From: Arachis hypogaea
Lineage: Eukaryota; Streptophyta; Magnoliopsida; Fabales; Fabaceae
Assembly: GCF_003086295.3 (NCBI RefSeq)
Contig: NC_092054.1
Coordinates: 12,163,878-12,227,877 of the forward strand
DNA length: 64,000 nucleotides
Direction: 5' to 3'
Made by a program: the position numbers and the translations under genes. Positions within the stretch are counted from its first letter, which is position 1; each line of letters starts with the position of its first letter. Under the pieces are notes generated by a model. It saw only the letters and a list, made by a program, of their open reading frames with translations. It was not told where the DNA came from and ran no database searches. Shown here one piece after another: positions 51,230-62,807 of the stretch.

Positions 51230-53872
51230 CTAGTGATCAAATGCACCCTTGACACCCTCAAGGCTCTCTCCCAAGGACAACCTGCGATATAGGGAAAAAT
51301 ATTAGGACAAAAGCTTGCTCTATACATGCCATGTAGCTACAAAGCAAATCACCAACTTAAATAAATAAAAGTGAGTTTAATAAGTTTTTGGTTCTAAAGT
51401 ATTAAGTATATAGATATGAGTTTAATAAGCAAATCTCTCAATCTTATTTATCTTTTTCCTACCCATCTCTAAAGTGAGAAAGTTGGTAAAATGAGAAAAT
51501 AAATGTTTAATCACTCTTAAATTAAGATAGTAAAACTCATATATCATTAAAGTTACAAATTCAATAGTAATTAATCTCTTACTTTTATCACTTTACTATT
51601 TTTCTCACTTTAGAGTGTTTTTTTTCCGGGGAGCAAAACCATAAATCTAAGATTTTGATGGAGTTATACTAAGAATCTAAGATTTGAGAGAGAGGTCACA
51701 TTTTCTGCATTCTACTCTTCAATGCATTTCCTTCTGAGAAATACTATAGCATAAGAGACACATGATAATAAATACTAAATAGAGAACCATTAGTTTTCAA
51801 AGTGAACAACCAAAAGATTATACTCTTTTCCTCGGTAGTATGTGACTAGAACCCATACTGCTAAAATATAAAACCTTCCAATGCATTATGCACTTGCAGT
51901 CAGAAGTGTAAATACAGGGATAAAATATTGGTATACAATACAGGGACAGATTATTCACAACATATCTGATTATCAGTATTTCCTTCATAGTGAGCATCAA
52001 CGAAATAAGGAAGAAAGACAATACGTCATGCACTTAAAAAAGGAAGCAAGGATCTACTTATAAAAGAAAAGCTTTTAAAAATAGAAGTATACACGTAAAA
52101 GGTTCAAAATCTAAAGTTCTCGGCTTCTTTTGATACACCATGAAAAGGAGAACAGGTACAAGACTTAGAATAGTAACAACTAGACCCTGTAAAGATGTAC
52201 AAGTAGCATCAAGGAATGATACCTCCCACTATAGGTCAAAACTCCAACAGACCATTCAAATTTCTCTAATCAGTTATGAATCTGGCCTTCCCTAGCAACT
52301 ATAACTCCCTCTGGAATGATAAGGTGGCTTTTCTTATGAAAAAGTGGCTTTTTCTATTTCAATCACTATGGTCAAATACATAATCCCTAAAGAAAAGTAT
52401 ATGAGCTGCTTTTATGAAAAAAAAACCAACAAAACTAATTTGTCACTCAATTTTTACATCCGTATGTCAGCCATATCAAATATTTTTAATGTTGGCTAAT
52501 CACCAAACCTAAAAGGACTTACATCCAATCAAAAAACTGTTTATAATAAACTAGTATTCTCTGTTTAATTTTCTGCATCTTTGTCTTAAAAATTTATAAT
52601 GTGAAAGCAGAATGTTCATTTTATGGAAAGGAATAAAACAGTAACTAAACATAAAATTTAAAAGTCTAAGACCCCACAAGCATAATGCCATGGCTCCATA
52701 CATTGCAGAACAACTCTTTTGCTAACTCATTAAAAAATTAAAAATAGATAAATAAATAAATATAATCAGCATCAGGTTGTAGAATCTGAGCATACCTATG
52801 CATACAGTATTTGTACTCTTGGCCTCGAATGAAGTCCTTTTCTCCCTCTTCAAGCTACACATAAAAACACAATAGAAAGAATCTCCAAAACGTAAGAACA
52901 AGCATGAATCTCGATACTATCAGAAACTCAAAAAGGTTATCATGCAGAATTTCGCCTCACCGGGTCACTCTCGTATATAAGCTCATAACAAGACGGCGAA
53001 AGGCATCGCAAGGCACAATTCTCCCTTGCTATGTTAGATGATTTGCATTGCCAGCCCCATATCCCACTATCACAAAATAAAATGAAAACCACAAATGTGA
53101 ATCAACAGTTGCCAAATATCAAATATATTCTCAAATCCAAAACAAATATCCAAGAAAACAAAGAAAAATGGCTAACACCAAACATGGCAGTCACCAAGTA
53201 CCAAATGCAAATCAACAATAGTCAGCAAAACTCCACAAATATTCTACAAAACCCAATTAAATATTCAAGAAAATAATTTAAAAAAAAAAAGAGTTTACTT
53301 GGAATACACTTATATTGTCATCCAATCAAATTCATTCTTTCAAATGACCAAGTAAGCAGTGAGTATGAAACATAATTACTAGTCCTAATGTAAAAAAGGA
53401 AACCCTTACCCTAAAATGGAGAAACCAAATTGCACATGTTAATCTCAGAATAGCACTAAAATTCGAAGCAACTGTGCTTCATTACAATAGCATATGAATT
53501 AATATACAACAGCTACCAAAATATCACCTTCCACTTTTACTTGACAACTAAATATTTTCTATTTTGGTAATATTTTTATAAATTTGATTAAAGAAGACGA
53601 AGTGAACACCAACCTGTCAATATCAGTATAGCACTGAAGCTTCTTCTGCCTCACTTCAGCATCCTGCATATACATATACATATGAAATCACAAATAAAAT
53701 TTAAAATAAGCAATAAATAGGATAAAAAGGGTATTCAAATTGAAGCATTTAGAGGGGAGAAGGTGCGTACGGAAACTGGGTAACGGGATTTGGCGAGAAT
53801 CGGTGAAGAAAGGAAGAGGAGCGACGAGAATAAGAGTAGAGATAAGAGTGAAATTCGAAGGGAAATTAACAT
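51230..53872 (-). CDS. Small conserved six-cysteine secreted protein
   Basis: Five exons with GT-AG borders and consistent phases: 53771-53872, 53614-53663, 52961-53066, 52796-52854, 51230-51281, encoding 122 residues. Residues 1 to about 27 (MLISLRISLL then a Leu/Ser/Phe-rich core ending SPILA) form a clear signal peptide. The mature part contains VRQKKLQCYTDID, WGWQCKSS, ENCALRCLSPSCYELIYESD and KDFIRGQEYKYCMH, with six Cys that could form three disulfides. It ends LSLGESLEGVKGAFDH. I recognise it as a plant-wide conserved protein of unknown function; secretion is inferred from the signal peptide. Intron 4 (1.5 kb) carries a MITE. No lesions seen. Confidence 0.9.
51467..51615. mobile_element. 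Short MITE in intron 4 of the secreted-protein gene
   Basis: The inverted ends CTCTAAAGTGAGAAA and TTTCTCACTTTAGAG bound 149 AT-rich bases with further inverted similarity inside. No clear target duplication. Confidence 0.6.
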
Positions 53873-54249
53873 TTCGAATTGTTTAGGGGAAAAGAGAGAG
53901 AATCGAACAAGGGAAGGGAATAAACACTGCGAAAGTCTTGATTCTAATTTAGCCGTTAATCGATGAATATAAATACTAAATTATTTTTAATAAATAAATT
54001 TATTAATTTATATATATAAATTTTTATATATATAGATATAAATTATATTAATTTATGTATAGAAATCTTAGTAAATATTGATATAAATTATATGTTTTAT
54101 GTGTATAAATTTTTTTAAATATAAATATAAATTATTATTGGTCAAATATTAATCTAAAATGATAATATTTATTAGTATGAAGGATAAATTGTGAAGAGTG
54201 AATATGTTTTAGAGAAAAACATTATAGTAATAAAAATAACTATTTGCCA

Positions 54250-54350
54250 ATGAGTTATAGCTCAAATGGCATAGTCTTCCCATACTCAATTAAGAGGTTG
54301 CGGGTTCGAGTCTCATATCTTTGGTTAAAAAAAATAATAATAAAAAAATA
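54250..54350 (+). mobile_element. tRNA-derived SINE-like element
   Basis: AGTTATAGCTCAAATGGCAT resembles an A-box region and GCGGGTTCGAGTCTC a B box, followed by an A-rich tail. This is a tRNA-derived retroposon head and not a foldable tRNA gene. Confidence 0.5.
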
Positions 54351-54389
54351 AATAAAAATAACTATTTTTAGATTGACAATATAATTATT

Positions 54390-54667
54390 TGTTGTGATAA
54401 GAATGGAATGAATGCCATTTATTAATTGGGCAGCTGAGGTTTTCAAAGCTTGTAACATACACACAGCAATAATAAAAGTAAATACTTTCTCTCTCTCTCT
54501 TTCTTATATGCACTACAATATAGAGCACTTTTTACTTTCTTTCTTCACATACTACTAATATAATATTAATATATTATCTTTATAGTAGTATAATAGTATT
54601 GGTAAATACTGATAGTATTGTTTTTCTATTTATACTTTATTACCTCTTCTTTATTTATTTTAGAACA
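54390..54667 (+). repeat. 5' LTR of the copia element
   Basis: 278 bases, lacking an internal ~85-base segment that the right LTR retains between TTCAAA and GTAACATACACACAGC. It is followed by CGTTATCAGCACGAGACTCT, the presumed primer-binding region. Confidence 0.9.
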
Positions 54668-54727
54668 CGTTATCAGCACGAGACTCTAATCAAATTTTTA
54701 AGAAGACTCGGGTAACAAATTTTCATT

Positions 54728-55702
54728 ATGTCGAAACTCTCTCATCTTGAATTCAATGCTCTTGATATATTTGAAAACAACTATTTATCATAGATACTAG
54801 ATGCTAAAATCCATCTTGACTCAATGGATCTTGGAGATACTATTAAGGGTGAAAATAATGCATCCCAAAAGGATAAAGCCAAAGTCATGATTTTTCTTCG
54901 TCGTCATCTTGACGAAAGATTGAAAAATGAATATCTCACATTAAAAGATCTTGCAGATCTTTGGAAAGACCTTGAAGAAAGGTATAATCATAAAAAAATG
55001 GTGATACTTCCTTAAGCCTGGTATGAATGGACGCACTTGCGCCTGCAGGATTTTAAATCCATAAATGAATATAATTCTACAATGTTTCGAATCACCTCAC
55101 GAATGAAATTATGTGGGAAAAAGATATCTGATAATGATATGTTAGAGAAAATTTTTTCGACCTTCCATGCCTCGAATGTGCTCCTACAGCAGCAGTATCG
55201 AGAAAAAAGATTTAAAAAATATTCTGAGTTAATTTCTTGCCTTCTTGTTGCTGAACGCAACAATGAGTTGCTTTTAAAAAAACACGAAGCGCGCCCAGCT
55301 GGCGCAGCCCCATTTCCTGAAGTAAATGTGGCAAATCATTACCCTAGAAGAGGTAAATGGCAAGGTTTTGGCAACAAAAAAAATTATGGAAGAAAAAAAA
55401 ATTATGTTCAAAAGAGAGGATCTCACCAGAAGTGGGATAAAGAAAGAAATATTGGGCAAAATAAATCAATAGAGGATAAGTGTTTCCGTTGTAGTGGAAA
55501 GGGCCATTGGTCGCGTACATGTCGTACACCAAGGCACCTAGTCTATCTTTATCAAGTATCTTTGAAAAAGGATGATAAAGGAAAGGAAACAAATTTTGTT
55601 TCAAATGATGCTGAAAATTTCACCACTCATTATAATGTATCTAATTTCTTTGAGGATCCTAAAGGAAATATTGACCATTTGATCAATGATGAAATAATTT
55701 AA
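54728..55702 (+). pseudogene. Copia gag polyprotein with two stops
   Basis: The frame starts MSKLSHLEFNALDI and runs to TAA at 55,702 in a single phase, broken by TAG at 54791-54793 and TAA at 55013-55015. It includes the gag core FHASNVLLQQQYRE and the CCHC zinc knuckle CFRCSGKGHWSRTC. About 324 codons, near full length for the family. Confidence 0.9.
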
Positions 55703-55928
55703 TATGTGTATTTGTTAAGTATTCATGTTAATAAATAATGTAAGAAATTTCTTAGTTAAGTTTTATGCATTTGAATTTCAAAATGACTGAATGTGCTAAT
55801 AATAATAAAATTTTTAGTATATGATACTATGTACAGTACTTCTTAGAAAAACAATTTCAATTAAGAATATAATTTTACTGTACATATATTTTTATTTATT
55901 TTATTATTATTATTTGTCTTTGAAGAAA

Positions 55929-58900
55929 ATGGCAAGGATATATAATGAAGATGTATGCCTTGCGGATAGTGCAAGTTCGCACACCATTCTCAAAAGTGAT
56001 ATATATTTTACCCATCTTGTGCCAAAAGAAGAATATATTAATACTATTATTGGCTCAAGCAATGTGATTGAAGGCTCCTAAGAGCTATAATTTTGTTTCC
56101 CAGAGGAACAAAATTCATAATAAATAATGCATTATTGTCTACCAAGTCTTTAAGAAACTTGTTAAGTTTTAAAGATATTCGCCGAAATGGATATCATATT
56201 GAGACTATGAATGAGGGAAATCATGAGTATTTATGTAGCACAACTCATGATTCAAATAAGAAAGTTATATTAGAAAAATTACCCTCACTTTCATCTGAGT
56301 TATATTATACTAAGATTAGTGCAATTGAATCACATGCCATTGTAAACCAGAAGTTTACTAGTCCAAATGAGTTCATAACTTGGCACGACCGATTGGTCAT
56401 CCGGGAACAACCATGATGCGGAGAATTATTGAAAACTTCCATGGACATTCACTAAAGAACCAGAAAATTTTTAAATCTAGTGAATTTTGTTGTGCTGCAT
56501 GTTCTCAAGGGAAGTTAATTTTAAGGCCATCACCAATAAAGATTGGATTTGAGTCCCCTGAATTCCTAGAAAGGATTCAAGGTGATATATGTGGACCTAT
56601 TCATCCACCATATGGATCTTTTAGATATTTTATGGTCCTAATAGACGCATCTTCGAGATGGTCACATGTGTGCTTATTGTCTTCTCGCAACCTGGCGTTT
56701 ACAAGATTACTGACTCAAATTATTCGATTAAAAGTACAATTTCCAGAAAATCCAATCAAAGCAATTCGTCTTGATAATGCTGGTGAATTTACTTCCCAAA
56801 CTTTTGATGCCTATTGTATGGCTAATGGAATAAGTGTTGAACATCCAGTAGCTCATGTTCACACACAAAATGGGTTAGCAGAATCACTTATTAAACGCCT
56901 CCAATTAATTGCTAGACCCTTACTTATGAGAACAAATCTCCCAACCTCGGTTTGGGGCATGCTATTTTACATGCCGCAGCACTTATTCATTTAAGGCCAA
57001 CGAGTTACCACCAGTTCTCTCCTATTCAATTAGCCTTTGGCCAGCAGCCAAATGTTTCCCATTTAAGAATATTCGGGTGTACGATATATGTTTCCATTGC
57101 ACCACCTAATTGCACCAAAGTGGAACTCCAAAGAAAATTGGGGATATATGTTGGATATGATTCTCCCTCTATAATGAGGTATCTTGAGATACAAACGGGA
57201 GATGTATTTAAAGCCCGATTTGCGAATGGTCATTTTGATGAACCAAAATTTCCAACATTAGGGGGGGAGAATAAGCTTCCTGAAAAGGAACTTAATTAGA
57301 ATGCATCATCCTTGATGGATTTAGATCCTCGATCAGGACAATGTGAACTAGAAGTTCAAAAGATTATACATTTGCAAAGAATAGCAAATGAATTGCCTGA
57401 TGCATTTTTCGATACAAAGAGGATAACCAAATCTTATATACCAGCGGAAAATGTCCCAATTCGAATTGATGTCCCAGTTGGACAAATTGCCACCAAAGCA
57501 AATACACGCTAGAAGCGTAGGAGGCCTGTCGGTTCCAAAGACAAAAATCCTCGAAAGAGAAAAGAGGTAAATACTATTCCTGTTGAAAAAAATATAGTAA
57601 AGACACCTACAGTTGTCCAAAATTCTGATATAGTTTTAACACCAGAAGACGTTCAGGTACCTGAAAATTGTGAAAATAACGAGATCTCGATAAATTATGT
57701 CTTTACAGGAGAAAAATGGGACCGAAATAAAACAATTGTCAATGAAATATTTGCATATAATGTGGCATTAAATATCATGCATGATAGTAAGGATCTTGAG
57801 CCAAGATCAGTCAAAGAATGTCGACAAAGAAATGATTGGCCAAAATTGGAAGAAGTCATGAAGGCTGAATTAGACTCACTTGCAAAACGTGAAGTCTTTG
57901 GACCTGTAGTCCGTACACCTGAAGATGTAAAACCTGTTGGATACCAATGGGTATTTGTGAGAAAACGAAATGAGAAAAATAAAGTTATGCACTACAAAGC
58001 CCGACTCGTGACACAAGGTTTTTCACAAAGGCCCGGTATAGATTATGAAGAAACGTATTCCCCTGTAGTGGATGCGATAACATTGCGTTATTTGGTCAGT
58101 TTATCTGCATATCATAAACTGCATGTGCATTTAATGGATGTGGTAACAGCCTATTTATACGGCTCATTAGATCGGGATATCTATATGAAAGTCCCTGAAG
58201 GACTAATGAATATTCGCAAGGATTATACTCAATCAAATTGCAAAGATATTTATATGGTCTGAAGCAATCTGGACGAATGTGGTATAATCGTCTTACTGAG
58301 TATTTGGCCAAAAATAGATTCAAGAATGATGATATTTGTCCATGTGTTTTCATAAAGAAATCTGCATCTGGATTCATTATAATTGCTGTATACGTTGATG
58401 ATTTAAATATCATTGGGACTCCTGAAGAGATTCCAACAATTATAAAAACTCTAAAAGAAGAGTTTGAGATGAAGGATCTTGAAAAGACTAAATTTTGTCT
58501 CGGCCTACAGATCAAGCATACAAAAAATAGAATCTTTATTCATCAAACAACATACACAGAAAAGATCTTGAAAAGATTTTATATGGATAAGTTACATCCC
58601 TTGAGTACACCAATGATCGTAAGATCTTTGGATGTGGAAAAGAATCAATTCCGTCCTAAAGAAGAAAATGAAGATACCTTTGGTCTTGAAGTACCATATC
58701 TTAGTGCCATTGGAGCACTAATGTATCTTGCTAATAATACGCGACCTGATATATCATTTGCTGTGAATTTACTAGCAAGATATAGTTTCTCTCCAACCAG
58801 AAGACATTAGAGTGGAATCAAATAAATCTTTCGATATCTTCATGGAACGGCTGATATGTGATTGTTTTATCCCTATGGATCTAAGTCACAACTAGTTGGC

Positions 58901-59392
58901 TATGCAGATGCTGGATACTTGTCTGATCCACACAAAGGGAGATCTCAAACAGGATACATGTTCACATATAGTGGTACAGCTATATCATGGAGGTCCACAA
59001 AATAGACGATAGCAGCAACCTCCTCTAATCATGCTGAAATACTAGCGATACATGAAGCAAGTCGCGAGTGTTTTTGGCTCAGGAGTTTGATCCAATATAT
59101 TCTATCATCATGTGGACTGATTGATCATAAGATACCTCCAACTGTCCTGTTTGAAGATAATATAGCATGCCTTGCTCAACTTAAAGGCGGATACATCAAA
59201 GGTGATAGAACAAAACATATTTCTCCCAAATTCTTCTTCACTCATAATCTTCAAAATCAAGGGACAATTGATGTCCAACAGATCTGCTCAAGTGACAATC
59301 TGGCAGATTTATTTACAAAGTCACTTCTAAAATCCTCCTTTGAAAAATTGGTACATCAGATTGGGATGCGCCGATTTCGAGATATTAAATGA
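55929..59392 (+). pseudogene. Copia pol polyprotein with frameshifts and stops
   Basis: Order of recognisable parts: protease region with LADSASSHT (the active-site triplet normally reads D-S/T-G; here DSA). Integrase zinc region WHDRL...CCAACSQGK and catalytic core GDICGP, RLDNAGEF, NGLAES. Reverse transcriptase with YQWVFVRKRN, ARLVTQGFSQ, LMDVVTAYLYG and the YVDDL box (about 58,391). RNase H with GYADAGYLSDP, HAEILAIHEASRE and LFEDNIACL. It ends RRFRDIK at 59,392. Frame changes fall near 56,085, 56,390, 56,970 and 58,240, with stops at 57,297, 57,510, 58,808 and elsewhere in the RNase H part. The element is an old non-autonomous copy. Confidence 0.9.
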
Positions 59393-59597
59393 TATCAACA
59401 AGAGGGGGAGACTGTACTCTTTTTTCCTTGGTCAGATTTTTTTCTCATTGGGTTTTTCTTGACAAGGTTTTTAATGAGGCAGTCCCCATCACAAAGGATA
59501 TTGTACTATTTTTTCTTCACTAAAGTTTTTTCCCATTGGGTTTTTCTTTAGTAAGGTTTTAACGAGGCATAATCCTAAATGGGCATCCAAAAGGGAG

Positions 59598-59954
59598 TGT
59601 TGTGATAAGAATTGAATGAATGCCCATTTATCAATTGGACAGCTTAGCTTTTCAAAACTTAACTTCTCAATACAAATTGAGAATTAATAAAGGTTGAATG
59701 TTTGAATTTTGTATGTATAAATAGAGGGCAAATTCTCACGTAACATACACACAGCAATAATAAAAGCAAATACTTTCTCTCTCTCTCTTTCTTATATGCA
59801 CTACAATATAGACACTTTTTACTTTCTCTCTTCACATACTACTAATATGATATTAATATATTATCTTTATAGTAGTATAATAGTATTGGTAAATACTGAT
59901 AGTAGTATTTTTTTATTTATACTTTATTACCTCTTCCTTATTTATTTTACAACA
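59598..59954 (+). repeat. 3' LTR of the copia element
   Basis: 357 bases from TGTTGTGATAAG to TTTTACAACA, including a TATAAATAGAGGG box near 59,717 that would promote transcription. This box falls in the segment missing from the 5' LTR. Confidence 0.9.
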
Positions 59955-59959
59955 TTATT

Positions 59960-60188
59960 CAAAAAATATAATTATACAACTATCTAAAATATTTGTCCGT
60001 ACATATCGAAATTAAACTTAAATTATAATAGTAAGATTCTACTATAAATATATGTGAAATATCTATTTTGAGAATTCATATGTAAAATATACTATGTCAA
60101 ACATTCAAATATTGAAGTGACTTACAAATATTTTGTATAAACAAATATGATAAATGTGGCAAATACATTAACAAGTCAGTATACATTT
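59960..60188. other. AT-rich spacer
   Basis: No feature recognised between the copia element and the 5S-like sequence. Confidence 0.6.
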
Positions 60189-60308
60189 GGGGAGAGTAAT
60201 ACTAGTATTAATACATTGAATTTGATCAGAACTCTGTAGTTAAGCGTGCTTGGTACGAGAGTAGTATTAGGATGGGTGACTTTTTGAGAAGTCCTTGTGT
60301 TATACCTC
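60189..60308 (+). pseudogene. 5S rRNA-like sequence, degenerate
   Basis: About 120 bases alignable end to end with plant 5S rRNA. The internal promoter part is best kept: ATCAGAACTCTGTAGTTAAG, CGTGCTTGGTACGAGAG, TAGTATTAGGATGGGTGAC. A T6 run follows at once, the polymerase III terminator. The first third is strongly mutated (mostly C-to-T and G-to-A type changes), so this is not a working rRNA gene. It could be a lone 5S copy, a 5S-derived SINE, or a remnant of a Cassandra-type LTR, which carries 5S sequences. Confidence 0.75.
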
Positions 60309-60411
60309 TTTTTTAAGAATGTGAGTTGGAGGTTGGTTAGAGTTTACTTGAGTACTAATGAGTTAACTCGAATTTATCAATTTAAAAAAAATTCTTTTCT
60401 TGACTTCAGCA

Positions 60412-61776
60412 ATTTAAAGGTAGCTTTATCATCTTGGATGATTTCAATATAATTACAAATTATGGAGAAAAAGAGGGAGGGAATATGAGGTCTGATGCCT
60501 CCATTAAAAATTTCAATGGTTTCATTAACGATAATCAATTGGTTGATCTTACGATGATAAGATAATGGTCCACATTGTCAAATAGGAGAGCTGGAGAGGT
60601 GTTAATTTGGGAGAGGCTTGATCATTTTATGGCTGGAATGACTTGGAGAAAGACTTATGTAGATATGGTGGTAAAAAGATTATCGCTGAATGGTTCGAAT
60701 CACCCTCCTCTTTTACTTGATTCGGATCCTCCAAGATGGTCTACCAAAAGAAGATTTAAATTTTAGGAGCGGTGGTGTGAGATGGAGGATATAAGGGCAC
60801 TGATAGCAAAAGTTGGGAGTATGAAAGTTAATGTCTCACCTATGTACGTTTTGGCACATAAATTAAAGTGTTGTAGGTACCATCTAGTGCAGTGGCACTA
60901 GCATAACAAATTTAACTCTAAAAAAGTAATTGAAGAACTAAATCTTAGGTTGAAACAGCTGAGGACAGCGGGTTATTTTGGTGGGTCAAAGATGTTAGAG
61001 GTGGAGAAAAAATTAGAAGAAGAGCTATCAAAAGAAGAAAGGTTTTGGAAGAAAAAAATCAAGATGCAAGTGGGTGAAAGAAGGAGATTGCAACACAAAG
61101 TTCTTTCATCCAAAGTTGCAAGCTAGAATTTCGAAAAATAAAATTTGGGGACTAGTTCTAAACGATGGTGAAATGGCTTCAGATTCACAGAATATTGATC
61201 TGGTGGTTGAAAATTATTTCAAGGAAATATTTTCATTTGCTAACCCATTAGAACCTGATGACATATTCAGTGATTTCAGTCCTTCGGTTACAGCGTTCAT
61301 GAATTAGAGGCTAATGAGACCAATCTCTATGGAAGAAACCAAGAAATTCACTTTCAGCATTTGTCTTCAAAGTGCTCTAGGTGAGGATGATTTCACAGCA
61401 CGTTTTTTCCAATTTTATTGGGACATTGTGGGTGGTGATGTTTTTAAGGCAGTTCGTAACTTCTCTGGTGGAGGTAAAATTCTCAAGGCATTTAACCATA
61501 CAGAGATTTGCTTGATTCCTAAGATCTCAGATGCTAGAGACATATCACAAGTCAGACCTATTAGCTTATTCTCAGTCTTTTATAAGATTATTTCCAAAAT
61601 TCTAGTACATAGACTTCAGGAGTTTATGAATAATTTAATAAGTCCAAACCAGAGTACGTTTTTAAAGGGTAGATTAGTTTCTGACAATATTCTAATAGTT
61701 CATGAATGTATGCACTACCTCAAAACTAAGAGGTGTGGATTAGAATGTGAAATGGCTATTAAATTGGGTATGAGTA
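60412..61776 (+). pseudogene. L1-type LINE ORF2 fragment (endonuclease to reverse transcriptase)
   Basis: Non-LTR retrotransposon polyprotein remnant. It begins within the endonuclease (LDDFNIITNYGEKEGG), continues GEVLIWERLDHFMAG and EGDCNTKFFHPKLQARISKN, and reaches the reverse transcriptase (ICLIPKISDARDISQVRPIS, YKIISKILVHRLQ, NQSTFLKGRLVSDNIL, CEMAIKLG). Stops occur at several points (near 60,560, 60,764, 61,305) with a frame change near 61,070. The reverse transcriptase is cut exactly where a CACTA element begins at 61,777. The N-terminal third and everything after the insertion are absent from the window. Confidence 0.85.
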
Positions 61777-62150
61777 CACTACAAGAAAAAGGTGTATTTG
61801 TAACAAAAAATATTGTTACAAAACGTCGATATTTTGACACAAAAGTTTTTTGTAATAAAAAAAGGGTCCATTGCAGTAAGTCCCGTTACAAAAAGCTTTT
61901 GTAACGAAAAATGAAACTGTTACAATTCAATACCATATTTTGTAATAATTTTTTCTGATACAAAAAACCAGAAGCTGTTACAAAACTGGTAACAAATTTT
62001 GATCTTGAATGTATTTTTCGTGACAGTAAATTTTTTTCCTATCAAAAAACTTTGTTACGAAATGTAACATGATTTGGTAACATTTTTTTTTCTTCAGTTA
62101 CGAAAGCGAATAAGTTATTTTGTAACAACTTTATTTTTATTACAAATTAC
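61777..62150. repeat. CACTA subterminal repeat array
   Basis: Repeated TGTTACAAA, TTTGTAACA and GTTACGAAA units in both orientations, expected binding sites for the element's own DNA-binding protein. Confidence 0.8.
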
Positions 62151-62807
62151 GTGCATAATTTAGTAAATTAGTTTTTAAATTAACTAATATAATAACGCTT
62201 TTAATAAGCTAGTTTACATCTATTTAATATGCAAAAACATACATAAGTCAAACAAGATCCTTCTAGCTAAAATTGTCTTGAAACAAAATAACATTAGCTA
62301 GTGAGTACATGGATTAGTTCAACCAAAACATAAAAGTTCTAACATAAAAGTTCAACCAAAACATAAAAGTTCTAACATAGATTAGTGTCTCTATGCATCA
62401 AAACATTCTTGAGCCCTCTAGGTTGCATATGGTCACCCTTTCAGCACTCCTATAAATAAGAAAAACCGAAACCAAAAAGTTAGAAACAAGATATAACACT
62501 ATCTATAATTTTTCCACTAAGTTTTATCCAAACTGTTTATAAAAAATTCGGCAGAACCTCCCCTAAAAATTGGATATTTCCACCGTTCACGGTTCTAACA
62601 AACACAACCAATATGCAACTTATGTCTCTGCCATACCCAACCAAATTTATCAAAGCAATCAATAGGACATTTGTCATTTTTCAACCATGACACAAGTAAA
62701 ATGTGATAAAGAGATCCATATACAAATTAAAGTATACTAATATAAAATAGGAATCATCTACAAAAATATATTAAAAATATAAGCAACTTTAGGAGTACCT
62801 TTAGGGT
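62151..62807. other. Non-coding interior of the CACTA element
   Basis: AT-rich sequence between the subterminal array and the transposase-type gene, presumably its 3' UTR. A direct repeat AACATAAAAGTTC(A)ACC lies near 62,328-62,372. Confidence 0.5.

Larger units (their letters stand above)
54390..59954 (+). mobile_element. Complete Ty1/copia LTR retrotransposon, decayed
   Basis: Flanked by the 5-bp duplication TTATT (54385-54389 and 59955-59959). Both LTRs begin TGTTGTGATAAG and end in ACA. The internal order gag, protease, integrase, reverse transcriptase, RNase H is that of Ty1/copia. A polypurine tract (AAAAGGGAG) precedes the right LTR. Stops and frameshifts in gag and pol show the copy cannot move by itself. 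Confidence 0.95.

Noticed and set aside
54255..54330. Possible tRNA gene
   Set aside because: A and B boxes are present, but no cloverleaf with matching acceptor stem is apparent and an A-rich tail follows; better explained as a SINE.
55274..55604. Antisense open frames within copia gag
   Set aside because: Opposite-strand shadows of the gag reading frame.
60189..60308. Functional 5S rRNA gene
   Set aside because: Too many substitutions in the first third and not in a tandem array.
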